Shown here piece after piece: positions 43,826 through 53,322 of a DNA stretch of 64,000 bases. Below the pieces are notes generated by a model. It searched no databases, was not told the DNA's origin, and saw only the letters and a list, made by a program, of their open reading frames with translations. Each line of letters begins with the position of its first letter. Position 1 is the first letter of the stretch. The stretch is taken from the NCBI GenBank assembly GCA_040387735.1, contig JAZKDE010000067.1, positions 1 to 64,000 of the forward strand, given 5' to 3'. Origin of the DNA: Arcicella sp040387735. Its GTDB lineage: Bacteria > Bacteroidota > Bacteroidia > Cytophagales > Spirosomataceae. A program made the position numbers and the translations under genes.

Positions 43826-44518
43826 CTAAAGCTGTACAACCTTAAAATCCCAAATCTCTTGATGTGAATACGTAGAACGGAAGCCAAAATATGATTGGCT
43901 TGGAAAATGTTCGTCAATTACTTGAAAAAGCATTTCTCCATCTACCCAAAAACTGGTCACGTTATCCTTCACAACAATCTTGATTTGATATTCATGATTG
44001 GGTTTTAATAAATATTTGGCTTCGTTTTTCTCTGCCAAAAGTTTCCTTTGGGCGTTGGCTTCGTACTTTCTAAAACGGGTGGTAGTATTGGTATTTCCAC
44101 CCATGCCTACGTAATACATATTGAGCGAGTCATAGTCTTCAAATTTTCCTGTTCGGGTAAATACATTGGTATTATTAGGGCTTTGTGCTAACCAAAATAC
44201 GTTTAAATCAGATAAACGGTCATTTTTTCCAGCGGCTACAATAACTTTTCGTTTAAACAAAATCTCATAATTTCCAGTCAATACTTGATTATACCAAACC
44301 GTTACGCCGCCTTTTGTATCCAAAACAAGTTTATTATCCTGCGTGAATACCCTTGAATGAGGGAATGGTTCTATTTCTGCAATCCACTTTTTAGTATTTA
44401 ATGCTCCGTGAAAATCTTCTGTAAAAAGCCTATTTTTCGCTGGATTTTGACGGGTACACGAGCTAATGATTTCGATTATTAGCACAAAATAGATTATTAA
44501 TTTATACGTCGTTTTCAT
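43826..44518 (-). CDS. DUF6250 family lipoprotein (polysaccharide-degradation associated)
   Basis: A 230-residue protein with a lipoprotein signal (IIEIISSC, Cys21) and a concanavalin-like beta-sandwich sequence: FTEDFHGALNTKKWIAE, LVLDTKGGVTVWYN, KNDRLSDLNVFWLAQ, YYVGMGGNTNTTTRFRKY, SYFGFRSTYSHQEIWDF. DUF6250/DUF1961 proteins are regularly found beside rhamnogalacturonan-type lyases in Bacteroidota. Here it is divergent from such a gene across 353 nt, which supports a role in handling pectin fragments at the cell surface. Catalytic activity is not established for the family. Confidence 0.78.
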   Translation of the reverse strand: MKTTYKLIIYFVLIIEIISSCTRQNPAKNRLFTEDFHGALNTKKWIAEIEPFPHSRVFTQDNKLVLDTKGGVTVWYNQVLTGNYEILFKRKVIVAAGKNDRLSDLNVFWLAQSPNNTNVFTRTGKFEDYDSLNMYYVGMGGNTNTTTRFRKYEANAQRKLLAEKNEAKYLLKPNHEYQIKIVVKDNVTSFWVDGEMLFQVIDEHFPSQSYFGFRSTYSHQEIWDFKVVQL

Positions 44519-44871
44519 GTCTGATTTGAATTAACTTTCGATTTACGACTATCCCAATTTACGAATAAAAGCCATCCTCATAAATCGTAAATAATACGTT
44601 GTAAGTGTGTGTAATAAAACTTTTTATAAACTCAAACTGAATTGTTTTTCTATTTTCAAACATGGTTTATTTAATGACCTTTGAGGTACAATAGGAAACA
44701 TAGCCTTTAGAACGTTCCAGTTTAGCAAATCATTTTTTTCTCAGGATAATACGCTGGGATGGGTACAAATAAACAAATCGATTCAGCTAACAAGTCATAT
44801 TTGGGTAAGAAAACGGTTAAAAATGCTTTTAAAAGTGATACCGACTAAACATATCATTTTAAGCCTCAAAT
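44519..44871. other. 353-bp divergent region between DUF6250 and RG-lyase-like genes
   Basis: It should hold both promoters and any shared operator. On the plus strand CATATTTG (about 44797-44804) is a one-mismatch -7 box, about 70 nt before the ATG at 44872. I see no strong inverted repeat or coding frame. Confidence 0.4.
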
Positions 44872-47583
44872 ATGAAATCACCCTTTTCTTTTACTCGTAG
44901 AGCATTCGTAAAAAATTCAGCGATTGTTGTTGCGGGTTTACCTTTAGCGTCATCTTTGGCAAATACGACTGCTCCAAAAACGATTTTACCCCCCGTTGGA
45001 ACGGTACCCCTTAATTGGTTAGACAAGCAAATCTCACCTCTTTTTAAAGGAACCACCTGGGGCGTACCTTGGGCGAAAGGTCAAGTCAAAAAAGGCAGTG
45101 AATTTACCTTAACAAGCAATAATCATCAAATTCCTACTCAATCGTGGCCCTTGGCGTATTGGCCCGATGGCAGTTTGAAATGGACGGCTCATGCCATTAA
45201 CAACCATGAAAATTTATCGGAAAATTTGCAGTTAACCATTGGTAAAACGATAAAACCAACACAGGCCATATCGGTGCAAGAGTCGGGAAATCTTATCAAA
45301 ATTGATACGGGGAAAATACAGTGTGAAATCAATAAAAGCGGACAAACGTTCATAAAATCGTTGAGTAATGGCGGAACAGTTGTTGCTCAAGACGGTAAAT
45401 TAGTGTTGTCGGTACAAGATAATGTTGACCAAACAGAATCATTTAAAATAGAGCCATTTGACGGAAAAATTGATAAGGTTTCCGTAGAACAAAGCGGTGA
45501 AATTAGAGCCGTTATCAAGCTTGAAGGCTCACACGAAAATGCTACCAATGAACGATTATTGCCATTCATAGTTCGTTTGTATTTTTATGCCGAAACGGAA
45601 TCTATCCGCATAATTCACACCATTATTTATGACGGTGATGAAAACAAAGATTTTATTAAAGGCTTAGGAATTCGTTTCTCCGTTCCTTTAAAAGAGGCTT
45701 TATACGACCGTCACATTCGGTTTGTAGGCGAAGACAAAGGTGTTTTTGCCGAAGCGGTTCAAGGATTATCGGGACTAAGAAGAGATGCAGGGCGAACCGC
45801 TTTGGATGCTCAATTGGCTGGAAAATCAGCGACCCAAATTCCAGAAAATGTCCTTAAAAACATCCACTATATTCCTGCTTTTGGCGACTATACCCTGTTT
45901 CAAAGCACACCAGATGCTTTTGAAATTCAGAAAAGAACAAAATCGGGACATTCTTGGCTATCATCGGCTTATGGTGGACGTGCCAACGGAACGGCTTATT
46001 TGGGTACGCCAAAAGGTGGTCTTGCCTTTGGAATTCGCAATTTTTGGCAAAGTCACCCCGCACAATTGGACATCAAAAATGCTCATACCGATTTAGGCGA
46101 AATCACGCTTTGGCTGTGGGCTCCTAAGGCCTCAGCAATGGATTTACGTTTTTATCACGATGGCATGGGGCAAGATACTTACGCCAAACAATTGGATGCT
46201 TTAGACATAACTTATGAAGATTACGAACCCGAATTTGGTAGACCGTTTGGCGTGGCACGTACCAGCGAATTACAAATTTGGGCATTAGCAGAAACGCCTT
46301 CAAAAGCCTTATTATTGGATATTGCGGAGCAAATTCAACATCCGCCGCTTTTAGTGGCCAGTCCAGCATATCTTAGCAATGTCGGAATTTTTGGTAGCGG
46401 TTTTACCATTCCCGATAAATCAACGGCCAAAAAAGCGGAGATCGAAAATCAGATAGATTTTTATTTCGATTATTATAAAAAACAAATTGACCAGCATCGT
46501 TGGTACGGTTTCTGGGATTTTGGCGATGTCATGCACACCTACGACCACGACCGTCACGTATGGCGATATGATGTGGGTGGTTTTGCTTGGGATAATTCCG
46601 AACTTTCAACGGATTTGTGGCTGTGGTATTATTTCCTGAGAACGGGCAGAAATGACGTTTTCAGAATGGCAGAAGCCATGACCCGCCATACGGGGGAAGT
46701 TGATGTGCATCACATTGGGCGTTTTAGTCCTCTGGGGTCACGTCATAATGTTCAACATTGGGGCTGTTCCGCCAAGCAATTGCGTATTAGTACCGCCGCC
46801 AATCGTCGATTTTATTATTATCTCACCGCCGATGAAAGAGTAGGTGATTTGATGCGAGAGCAAGTAAATGCCGATAAAACACTCAGAACGATCGTTCCAG
46901 GCAGAAAAATCGGACAAAAAGCGGCTGAAAATACGGGAACTTCCGAATTAGCCAGTATCTCTTTTGGGACAGATTGGGGTGCTTTATCTTCGGCATGGTT
47001 TACCGAATGGGAACGCACCGAAAACCCTAAAATAAAAGAAAAATTATTGAACAGTATGCGAACCATTGCCGAACAACCACACGGTTTTTTTGTGGGTGGG
47101 GCAACGATGGATTTAACAACTGGTAAATTTCAAATGGAAAGTCCTACTAAAATTTCAGTTTCGCATTTAAGTGCGGCATTTGGCTTAGCCGAAATTTGTG
47201 CAGAACTCATTGAAACGGTCGATATGCCCATTTTTGAAAAAGCATGGTTACAATATTGTCAGCTATACAATGGGACCGCCGAAGAACAAAAAGCAGCTTT
47301 AGGCGAAGCTTTATCAAAATTAAATCTCCAACAAGGACACGCCAAACTGACCGCTTTTGCCGCAAAACGGGGTAATAATGTAATCTTGAGCAAGCGAGCG
47401 TGGAAAGAATTTTATGCAGGCGAAGGAGGCATCAAAAAACCTTCGATGCAAATAAAAAAGATTGAACCGCCATTGGTATTAAATCCCATTGAAGAAGGCA
47501 TTTCCATTTCTACCAATGCCGTTGCCCAATGGAGTTTGGCAGCGATGCAATGTTTAGCTTTTGCGGGAAAGGATTTGGAATAG
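44872..47583 (+). CDS. Exo-rhamnogalacturonan lyase family protein (PcRGLX/YetA-like)
   Basis: Predicted to cleave rhamnogalacturonan I or its oligomers by beta-elimination. The 903-residue protein starts with a twin-arginine signal (FTRRAFVKNSAIVVAGLPLA), so it is exported folded. It has an N-terminal RIFT-barrel-like domain, a beta-sandwich middle and an (alpha/alpha) barrel-like C-terminal half with the characteristic FWDFGDVMHTYDHDRHVWRY, YDVGGFAWDNSELS and PLGSRHNVQHWGCSAKQL blocks of the PcRGLX/YetA family. It faces away from the DUF6250 lipoprotein. The last 17 codons are included in a 155-bp tandem duplication. No SusC/SusD pair lies beside it. Confidence 0.85.
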   Translation: MKSPFSFTRRAFVKNSAIVVAGLPLASSLANTTAPKTILPPVGTVPLNWLDKQISPLFKGTTWGVPWAKGQVKKGSEFTLTSNNHQIPTQSWPLAYWPDGSLKWTAHAINNHENLSENLQLTIGKTIKPTQAISVQESGNLIKIDTGKIQCEINKSGQTFIKSLSNGGTVVAQDGKLVLSVQDNVDQTESFKIEPFDGKIDKVSVEQSGEIRAVIKLEGSHENATNERLLPFIVRLYFYAETESIRIIHTIIYDGDENKDFIKGLGIRFSVPLKEALYDRHIRFVGEDKGVFAEAVQGLSGLRRDAGRTALDAQLAGKSATQIPENVLKNIHYIPAFGDYTLFQSTPDAFEIQKRTKSGHSWLSSAYGGRANGTAYLGTPKGGLAFGIRNFWQSHPAQLDIKNAHTDLGEITLWLWAPKASAMDLRFYHDGMGQDTYAKQLDALDITYEDYEPEFGRPFGVARTSELQIWALAETPSKALLLDIAEQIQHPPLLVASPAYLSNVGIFGSGFTIPDKSTAKKAEIENQIDFYFDYYKKQIDQHRWYGFWDFGDVMHTYDHDRHVWRYDVGGFAWDNSELSTDLWLWYYFLRTGRNDVFRMAEAMTRHTGEVDVHHIGRFSPLGSRHNVQHWGCSAKQLRISTAANRRFYYYLTADERVGDLMREQVNADKTLRTIVPGRKIGQKAAENTGTSELASISFGTDWGALSSAWFTEWERTENPKIKEKLLNSMRTIAEQPHGFFVGGATMDLTTGKFQMESPTKISVSHLSAAFGLAEICAELIETVDMPIFEKAWLQYCQLYNGTAEEQKAALGEALSKLNLQQGHAKLTAFAAKRGNNVILSKRAWKEFYAGEGGIKKPSMQIKKIEPPLVLNPIEEGISISTNAVAQWSLAAMQCLAFAGKDLE

Positions 47584-47649
47584 TTTTGTTATAAAAAAGG
47601 TAGACACAAATAATATTCCAATACTATCAACTTAAAAATATGTCCCACT

Positions 47650-47682
47650 AACGTAGTCAAGGTTTTGAACCTTGACTACGTT
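47650..47682. terminator. 15-bp palindrome downstream of the lyase gene, first copy
   Basis: AACGTAGTCAAGGTT and AACCTTGACTACGTT are a perfect inverted repeat around TTG. It has no T-run, so it is either a weak terminator or an RNA 3'-end stabiliser or REP-like palindrome. An identical copy is at 47805-47837. Confidence 0.6.
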
Positions 47683-47804
47683 GAAGGAGCTTGGCAGCGA
47701 TGCAATGTTTAGCTTTTGCGGGAAAGGATTTGGAATAGTTTTGTTATAAAAAAGGTAGACACAAATAATATTCCAATACTATCAACTTAAAAATATGTCC
47801 CACT

Positions 47805-47837
47805 AACGTAGTCAAGGTTTTGAACCTTGACTACGTT
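47805..47837. terminator. 15-bp palindrome downstream of the lyase gene, second copy
   Basis: Identical to the palindrome at 47650-47682 and carried by the second unit of the 155-bp tandem duplication. It gives the lyase transcript two successive hairpins. Confidence 0.6.
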
Positions 47838-47918
47838 GAAATGGAAAATTACGAAAATCTTCAAACAATAAAACCTTCGGAGATAACATTAGAATAGTAT
47901 TCGTCCACATACTGTATT

Positions 47919-47955
47919 ACAAAAAAACGCCACAACAAATTTTTGCTGTGGCGTT
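47919..47955 (-). terminator. Intrinsic terminator of rpoD
   Basis: On the minus strand AACGCCACAGCAAA...TTGTTGTGGCGTT is a 9-bp stem (extendable by a few pairs) followed directly by a run of T, 23 nt after the rpoD stop codon. Confidence 0.88.
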
Positions 47956-47977
47956 CTCATGATAACTCAAAAAAAAT

Positions 47978-48841
47978 CTATCCCAAATAAGTCTTCAAAG
48001 CCTTACTTCTTGAAGTATGACGTAAACGACGAATGGCTTTTTCTTTAATCTGACGTACACGTTCACGAGTAAGATTAAATTTCTCGCCAATTTCCTCTAA
48101 GGTCATAGCGTGTTCTCCGTTCAATCCAAAGTATAGTGTTACTACATCCGCTTCACGTTGTGTCAACGTTGACAAAGCTCTTTGTACTTCACGACGTAAT
48201 GAATCATTAATCAAACCTGAATCTGGTTTATCTTCACCGTCATTTTCTAAAACGTCCAACAGAGAGTTTTCTTCCCCTTGAACAAACGGTGCGTCCATTG
48301 AGACGTGACGACCTGAGATTTTCAACGTATCAACAACTTCACCCGTAGAAATTTCCAAAACCTCCGCTAATTCTTCTGGCGTTGGCTCACGTTCAAACTT
48401 TTGTTCTAATTCCGAAAACGTTTTCGAGATTTTATTTAAAGAACCAACACGGTTTAATGGTAAACGTACAATACGAGACTGCTCAGCCAAAGCTTGTAAA
48501 ATTGACTGACGAATCCACCAAACAGCGTAAGAAATAAATTTAAAACCACGAGTTTCATCAAAACGTTGAGCCGCCTTGATAAGTCCTAAGTTACCTTCAT
48601 TGATAAGGTCACCCAAGCTAAGTCCTTGATTTTGGTATTGTTTTGCAACGGAAACCACAAAACGAAGGTTCGCTTTTGTGAGTCTTTCCAAAGAAAGTTG
48701 GTCACCGTCACGGATTTTTTGAGCTAAAATAACTTCCTCCTCTGGTGTCAACAAATCCACCTTACCGATTTCTTGTAGATACTTGTCAAGAGATTGACTT
48801 TCTCTGTTAGTAATCTGCTTACTAATTTTTAGCTGTCTCAT
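47978..48841 (-). CDS. rpoD: RNA polymerase primary sigma factor (RpoD/SigA)
   Basis: The 287-residue primary sigma of Bacteroidota type, which lacks the long region 1.1 and non-conserved insert of proteobacterial sigma-70. Regions in order: 1.2 (SLDKYLQEIGKVDLLTPEEE), 2.1-2.4 (ANLRFVVSVAKQYQNQGL, FDETRGFKFISYAVWWIRQS), region 3, and 4.2 (LTLEEIGEKF is written MTLEEIGEKFNLTRERVRQI here), the -35-binding helix-turn-helix. It recognises the TTG/TAnnTTTG promoters seen in this window. It has its own terminator. A long hairpin separates it from pnp. Confidence 0.96.
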   Translation of the reverse strand: MRQLKISKQITNRESQSLDKYLQEIGKVDLLTPEEEVILAQKIRDGDQLSLERLTKANLRFVVSVAKQYQNQGLSLGDLINEGNLGLIKAAQRFDETRGFKFISYAVWWIRQSILQALAEQSRIVRLPLNRVGSLNKISKTFSELEQKFEREPTPEELAEVLEISTGEVVDTLKISGRHVSMDAPFVQGEENSLLDVLENDGEDKPDSGLINDSLRREVQRALSTLTQREADVVTLYFGLNGEHAMTLEEIGEKFNLTRERVRQIKEKAIRRLRHTSRSKALKTYLG

Positions 48842-48930
48842 ATTTTTTTAGATGGTTAACAAAAAACCGTTGTACTGTTGTAAATAAATTAAAATTGCGA
48901 AGTGTACAAGAAATACACTCAAGCACAAAG

Positions 48931-48976
48931 CCAAACAATTATAAAAGCACAAGAAGTGCTTTTTATAATCGTTTGG
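48931..48976 (-). terminator. Long hairpin between pnp and rpoD
   Basis: CCAAACAATTATAAAAGCAC and GTGCTTTTTATAATCGTTTGG pair over about 20 bp with one bulge, one mismatch or wobble and a short AAGAA loop. It lies 50 nt after the pnp stop and probably ends that transcript. No long T-run follows. Confidence 0.65.
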
Positions 48977-49025
48977 AAAGAAATAGTTTCATATAAAGAT
49001 TAACGTAAAATCTTTCAGATTTGTT

Positions 49026-51155
49026 CTAATTCTTCTCGGGCTTTGGCAAAAGAGCCTTTCTCGATAGACGATACTTACCTGTTTTCTTATCTACTTCAAT
49101 CAATTTAACTTTTACTTGCTCGCCAATTTGAAGTACACCTTCAACGGTTTCGAGACGTTCCCACTTGATTTCTGAGATATGTAGTAAACCATCTTTACCT
49201 GGTAAAAACTCAACGAAAGCTCCAAAAGGCATAATTGATTTAACAACTCCGTCGTAGATTTCTCCTTCTTCTGGAATCATCACAATACCTTTTACCATGC
49301 TAACGGCTTTATCCATTGACTCTTTATTCGCCGAGAAAATAGATACATAACCACCATCTGGTTTTTCTTCAATCGTTACCGTAGCACCCGATTGTTTTTG
49401 AATATCTTGAACAACTTTTCCTCCAGGTCCAATTACCGCTCCAATTTGCTCTTTCATGATTTTGATAACCATTGCTCTTGGAGTTTGTGGTTTCAATTCA
49501 GCTCTTGGCGTTGCAATCGCTTCTTTCATTTTACCCAAAATGTGCAAACGACCTTGTTTTGCTTGATTTAATGCTTCAACCAAAACATCGTAAGAAAGAC
49601 CATCTACTTTAATGTCCATTTGACAAGCAGTGATTCCTTTTTCAGTACCTGTTACTTTGAAGTCCATATCACCTAAGTGATCTTCGTCTCCCAAAATATC
49701 AGAAAGAACTGCGTATTTACCCGTTTTAGGGTCAGAGATTAAACCCATTGCAATCCCAGAAACAGGAGCTTTGATTTTAATACCCGCATCCATTAATGCT
49801 AATGTTCCCGCACAAACCGTTGCCATTGAAGACGAACCATTTGATTCAAGAATATCAGAAACAACTCGAATGGTGTATGGATTTTCAGAATCTGGAGGTA
49901 ATACTTTTTTGATGGCACGCATCGCTAAATTACCGTGACCAACTTCACGACGACCCGGTCCTCTGTTCGGCTTAACTTCACCCGTTGAGAAACCTGGGAA
50001 GTTATAGTGTAACATAAAACGGTTATATCCAGAAACCATGGCAGAATCAACGATTTGCTCATCCATTTTCGTACCTAAGGTAACGGTAGTCAATGATTGG
50101 GTTTCACCACGAGTAAATACGGCAGAACCGTGTGGAGAAGGCAAATAATCAATTTCACAAGTGATTTGACGAATCTCATCTAATTTACGACCATCCAAAC
50201 GGAAACGTTCAGTGATAACCATTTGACGAACGGCTTCTTTCTCAATATCATGGAAATAAACTTTCGCTAATGATTTGTTTACCGTAGAATCTTCCGGTAA
50301 AGCATCAAAATATTCTGCTTCAACTGCTTTGAATGATTCTCTACGACCACTTTTACTTGGATTTGCTAATTTAGCCACTGCGTAAAATTTGTCATAATAA
50401 CCCGCCCAAAGTGTCTTTTTCAACTCTTCGTCGTGTGTTTCGTGACAATACACTCGTTTTTCCGTTTTACCAACTTCAATGGTCAATTCAACCAAAGCAG
50501 CACAATGCACTTTAATCGCATCGTGAGCAAGTCTCAAGGCAGTCAACATATCTTCTTCCGAAGATTCTTGCATTTCGCCTTCAACCATTAAAATATCGTT
50601 AGCATTTGCAGCCACTAAAAGCTCCATTTCAGCTTCCGCAATCTGAGAGATTGTTGGATTGACAATGAATTCACCGTTAATTTTTGCTACACGAACCTCA
50701 GAAATGGGTCCGTTGAAAGGAATATCTGATACTGCTAAAGCCGCCGCTGCTGCTAAACCTGCAAAAGCATCTGGAGAAACTTCTGGATCCGCAGAAATCA
50801 TTGAGATAGCCACTTGGGTATCTGCGTGATAATCTGAAGGGAATGTGGGACGTAAAGCTCTATCAACTAAACGACTTACTAATACTTCATAATCTGAAAG
50901 TTTTGACTCACGACGTAAAAAACCTCCTGGGATTTTACCTGCCGAAGCAAATTTTTCTTGATAATCAACTGATAATGGAAGGAAATCAACGCCTTCTTTT
51001 GCTGTTTGGCTTGATACAACCGTAGCCAATAACATCATGTTTCCGCTTCTCACGACCACAGACCCATCTGCCTGTTTTGCGAGTTTGCCCGTTTCGATGG
51101 AAACTTCTTTTCCATCAGGCATTGTTATTTTTTTCGTAATTACGTTAAACGACAT
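49026..51155 (-). CDS. pnp: Polyribonucleotide nucleotidyltransferase (PNPase)
   Basis: A 3'-to-5' phosphorolytic exoribonuclease in RNA decay. The 709-residue length and domain order fit: two RNase PH domains (first about 1-225, second about 310-545, with RGETQSLTTVTLGTKMDEQI and GIAMGLISDPKTG), a KH domain (EQIGAVIGPGGKVVQDIQKQ, about 560-620) and a C-terminal S1 domain (YDGVVKSIMPFGAFVEFLPG). It lies 215 nt downstream of rpsO on the same strand, the gene order found in many bacteria. A terminator hairpin between the two suggests that some transcription is separate. Confidence 0.97.
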   Translation of the reverse strand: MSFNVITKKITMPDGKEVSIETGKLAKQADGSVVVRSGNMMLLATVVSSQTAKEGVDFLPLSVDYQEKFASAGKIPGGFLRRESKLSDYEVLVSRLVDRALRPTFPSDYHADTQVAISMISADPEVSPDAFAGLAAAAALAVSDIPFNGPISEVRVAKINGEFIVNPTISQIAEAEMELLVAANANDILMVEGEMQESSEEDMLTALRLAHDAIKVHCAALVELTIEVGKTEKRVYCHETHDEELKKTLWAGYYDKFYAVAKLANPSKSGRRESFKAVEAEYFDALPEDSTVNKSLAKVYFHDIEKEAVRQMVITERFRLDGRKLDEIRQITCEIDYLPSPHGSAVFTRGETQSLTTVTLGTKMDEQIVDSAMVSGYNRFMLHYNFPGFSTGEVKPNRGPGRREVGHGNLAMRAIKKVLPPDSENPYTIRVVSDILESNGSSSMATVCAGTLALMDAGIKIKAPVSGIAMGLISDPKTGKYAVLSDILGDEDHLGDMDFKVTGTEKGITACQMDIKVDGLSYDVLVEALNQAKQGRLHILGKMKEAIATPRAELKPQTPRAMVIKIMKEQIGAVIGPGGKVVQDIQKQSGATVTIEEKPDGGYVSIFSANKESMDKAVSMVKGIVMIPEEGEIYDGVVKSIMPFGAFVEFLPGKDGLLHISEIKWERLETVEGVLQIGEQVKVKLIEVDKKTGKYRLSRKALLPKPEKN

Positions 51156-51337
51156 ATATTTTTTGAATTTTACCTTTTACACTTTAGGACAGTTCTACGC
51201 TTTGTAAAAGGATTTTGTTGGAGTTAGTTCGTTAATTTCTTTCTTGTCAATCATTAAGTTATCATGTAGTCGTTTAGAGCAAGAAAGATTGACAATACCA
51301 TAATTTAACGAGTGTATCCAAAGAGAGGAAATAAAAA

Positions 51338-51362
51338 GTAGGCAATTGAAACAATTGCCTAC
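51338..51362 (-). terminator. Terminator after rpsO
   Basis: GTAGGCAATTG and CAATTGCCTAC form a perfect 11-bp stem with an AAA/TTT loop, followed on the minus strand by TTTTTATTT, just after the rpsO stop codon. Confidence 0.85.
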
Positions 51363-51370
51363 CGAAAAGA

Positions 51371-51646
51371 CTATTTTCTGATGCCGAGTTCAACAATGAT
51401 AGAACGGTAACGAGAGATTTCTGTTTTGATTAAATAATCTAACAAACTTCTACGTTTACCAACTAACTTTAAAAGACCCAAACGAGTAGAGTGATCTTTC
51501 TTGTTTTTCTTTAAATGTTCTGTCAAATGATTGATTCTGAAAGTGAATAACGCAATTTGCGACTCAGCAGAACCAGTATCGATTTTTGACTTCCCATGTC
51601 CACGAGATTCGAAAATCTCCTGTTTTACTTCTGAAGTTAAATACAT
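51371..51646 (-). CDS. rpsO: 30S ribosomal protein S15
   Basis: A 91-residue small-subunit protein that binds 16S rRNA early in assembly. It begins MYLTSEVKQEIFESRGHGKS and has the S15 core DTGSAESQIALFTFRINHLT, DHSTRLGLLKLVGKRRSLLDYL. ATG 51646 is the family start; the longer frame adds 14 residues and runs into the promoter. A full promoter lies 40 nt upstream and a terminator follows. Confidence 0.97.
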   Translation of the reverse strand: MYLTSEVKQEIFESRGHGKSKIDTGSAESQIALFTFRINHLTEHLKKNKKDHSTRLGLLKLVGKRRSLLDYLIKTEISRYRSIIVELGIRK

Positions 51647-51685
51647 CTTCAACCAGTTTAAATTGTTAATAATTATGAAAACGTG

Positions 51686-51717
51686 CAAAATTATCGTTTT
51701 TATTGCGTATTAGCAAA
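51686..51717 (-). promoter_or_regulatory. Promoter of rpsO
   Basis: On the minus strand TTTG (51717-51714), a 20-nt spacer and TAATTTTG (51693-51686) fit the Bacteroidota consensus. The -33 part overlaps the last codons of the upstream permease gene. Confidence 0.72.
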
Positions 51718-53214
51718 CGATACTCCAAATTTATTCAAAATCCACCCCCCTATTTTGCTGTTTTGAAATTTCTCCTTCGCCTTATTGAGATAAACCGCAT
51801 AAACGTCCGATTCGAACAAACGGGAATCGTTACGAGCCTTGTTTAAAAAGTACAAACCAATTAAAAATAAGACCGTATTAGAAATCCACGCTCCTACTTG
51901 AACAATCACTCGACTTTCCTTAGCGGCTTTGTCTCCCTGCTGGGTCATCACGTACATCAAAATAAAAAAGATGATCGCTACCACAACGGGTAAACCAAAG
52001 CCTCCTTTTTTAATAATTCCGCCCAAAGGAGCTCCTATCAGAAACATCACAAAAACTGCAATGGCATTGGTAAACTTGTGGTGCCATTCCAAATCAGTGC
52101 GGTCATAATCTTCTTCTTTGGCAATCAAGGCACTATTGCTCGACTCCGCAAAAGTCTCCATACTTCCCGCTTGTGAAATGGCAAAATCAATATTTTGGTA
52201 GGGATTAGCATTTTTAACTTTCGTTATTTTTTTGGCCACCAAAGAATCAATCCAATTGTTTTTGTTCTTTTTCATCAAAGCTTGTTCTTTGGTCATATTT
52301 TTCGGAAAATGCTTCAATTCGTACATAAAATAGGTTTGAGCCGACATTGCAAAACCTTCTTTGATACTTTTGTAAGACTTCTTTAAGGAATCCGAATCAA
52401 CTGCCAACTCCGACAATCCCCGCATAATTTGGTGATGTCGAAATTGGTCTTCCTCGGTTTTGTGCATATCAAAAGCCGATAAACTCATGATTACCTTACT
52501 CTTTCGGAAAGCATTTGAGGACATATCCGTTTGATCCACGTTCCCCGTTTTATCCGCATCTTCGGTGTAATCATTTCCGTTGAATAACTCAAAAATTAAA
52601 TATTGTTTATTCATGATGGTGTACATCAGAGCCGAATCCGCAAGGGTAACGTGGCGGTCGCCGTCATTTTTGGTATGGTCAAAAATGATAATATTTTTAA
52701 GGGTTTTATTATCGGGGTATTTTTTGGAAACCTTAATACTGTATCCCGGTAAATCATTGTAGAAAATTCCCTCTTTGATATTTAAAGTCGTTTTGGTCGT
52801 TTTTATATCGTACAATAAACTGTATCCTTTCAGGTTTGCCCACGGTAAAGCCACATTATTAAACCAGAAGGCAAAAATACTGATGATTACAGCCACCACA
52901 AACATGGGTTGCATGGCACGGGTAATTGAAATACCCGCACTTTTTATCGCAGTAAGTTCAAAGAATTCCCCCAATTTACCGTAGGTCATCAAAGTAGACA
53001 ACAACATGGCCAATGGCAGGGCGATTGGTACGGTAATCAAACTAAAATAGAAAAACAGTTTCAGATAGACATCAATTCCTAAATCCTTCCCAAAAAGGTC
53101 AGCGAAGTAAGCAATAATTAATCTCATCAAAAATATAAAAATCACTACGGTCAAGGTCATTATAAATGGTTGCCAAAATGATTTAAGAATTAATTTATCA
53201 ATTTTTTTAATCAT
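51700..53214 (-). CDS. LptF/LptG family permease (lipopolysaccharide export)
   Basis: An inner-membrane component of the ABC exporter that moves lipopolysaccharide to the outer membrane. The 504-residue protein has about six membrane helices: three at the N-terminus (starting MIKKIDKLILKSFWQPFIMT) and three at the C-terminus (FTNAIAVFVMFLIGAPLGGI onward), with a large periplasmic beta domain between. That is the YjgP/YjgQ layout. ATG 53214 is chosen over the 23-residue longer frame. Whether it is LptF or LptG cannot be told alone. The central domain is long, as often in Bacteroidota. Confidence 0.9.
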   Translation of the reverse strand: MIKKIDKLILKSFWQPFIMTLTVVIFIFLMRLIIAYFADLFGKDLGIDVYLKLFFYFSLITVPIALPLAMLLSTLMTYGKLGEFFELTAIKSAGISITRAMQPMFVVAVIISIFAFWFNNVALPWANLKGYSLLYDIKTTKTTLNIKEGIFYNDLPGYSIKVSKKYPDNKTLKNIIIFDHTKNDGDRHVTLADSALMYTIMNKQYLIFELFNGNDYTEDADKTGNVDQTDMSSNAFRKSKVIMSLSAFDMHKTEEDQFRHHQIMRGLSELAVDSDSLKKSYKSIKEGFAMSAQTYFMYELKHFPKNMTKEQALMKKNKNNWIDSLVAKKITKVKNANPYQNIDFAISQAGSMETFAESSNSALIAKEEDYDRTDLEWHHKFTNAIAVFVMFLIGAPLGGIIKKGGFGLPVVVAIIFFILMYVMTQQGDKAAKESRVIVQVGAWISNTVLFLIGLYFLNKARNDSRLFESDVYAVYLNKAKEKFQNSKIGGWILNKFGVSFANTQ

Positions 53215-53322
53215 AATTTTATCAAGAAAAATGCTCGTGAATCTTAACGAAACACGAGCATCGTGCGTTTGATTAGAACGCAAAAATACATGAAATAGAT
53301 TTCTTGTTGCAGTTAAAAATGC

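Larger units (their letters stand above)
47531..47840. repeat. 155-bp tandem duplication (two copies)
   Basis: Units 47531-47685 and 47686-47840 differ at only one base that I could find (47535 T versus 47690 C). Each holds the last 17 codons and stop of the lyase-like gene, its 3' non-coding DNA and a palindrome. The second unit's codons have no start and are a non-coding relic. The duplication looks recent. Confidence 0.92.
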
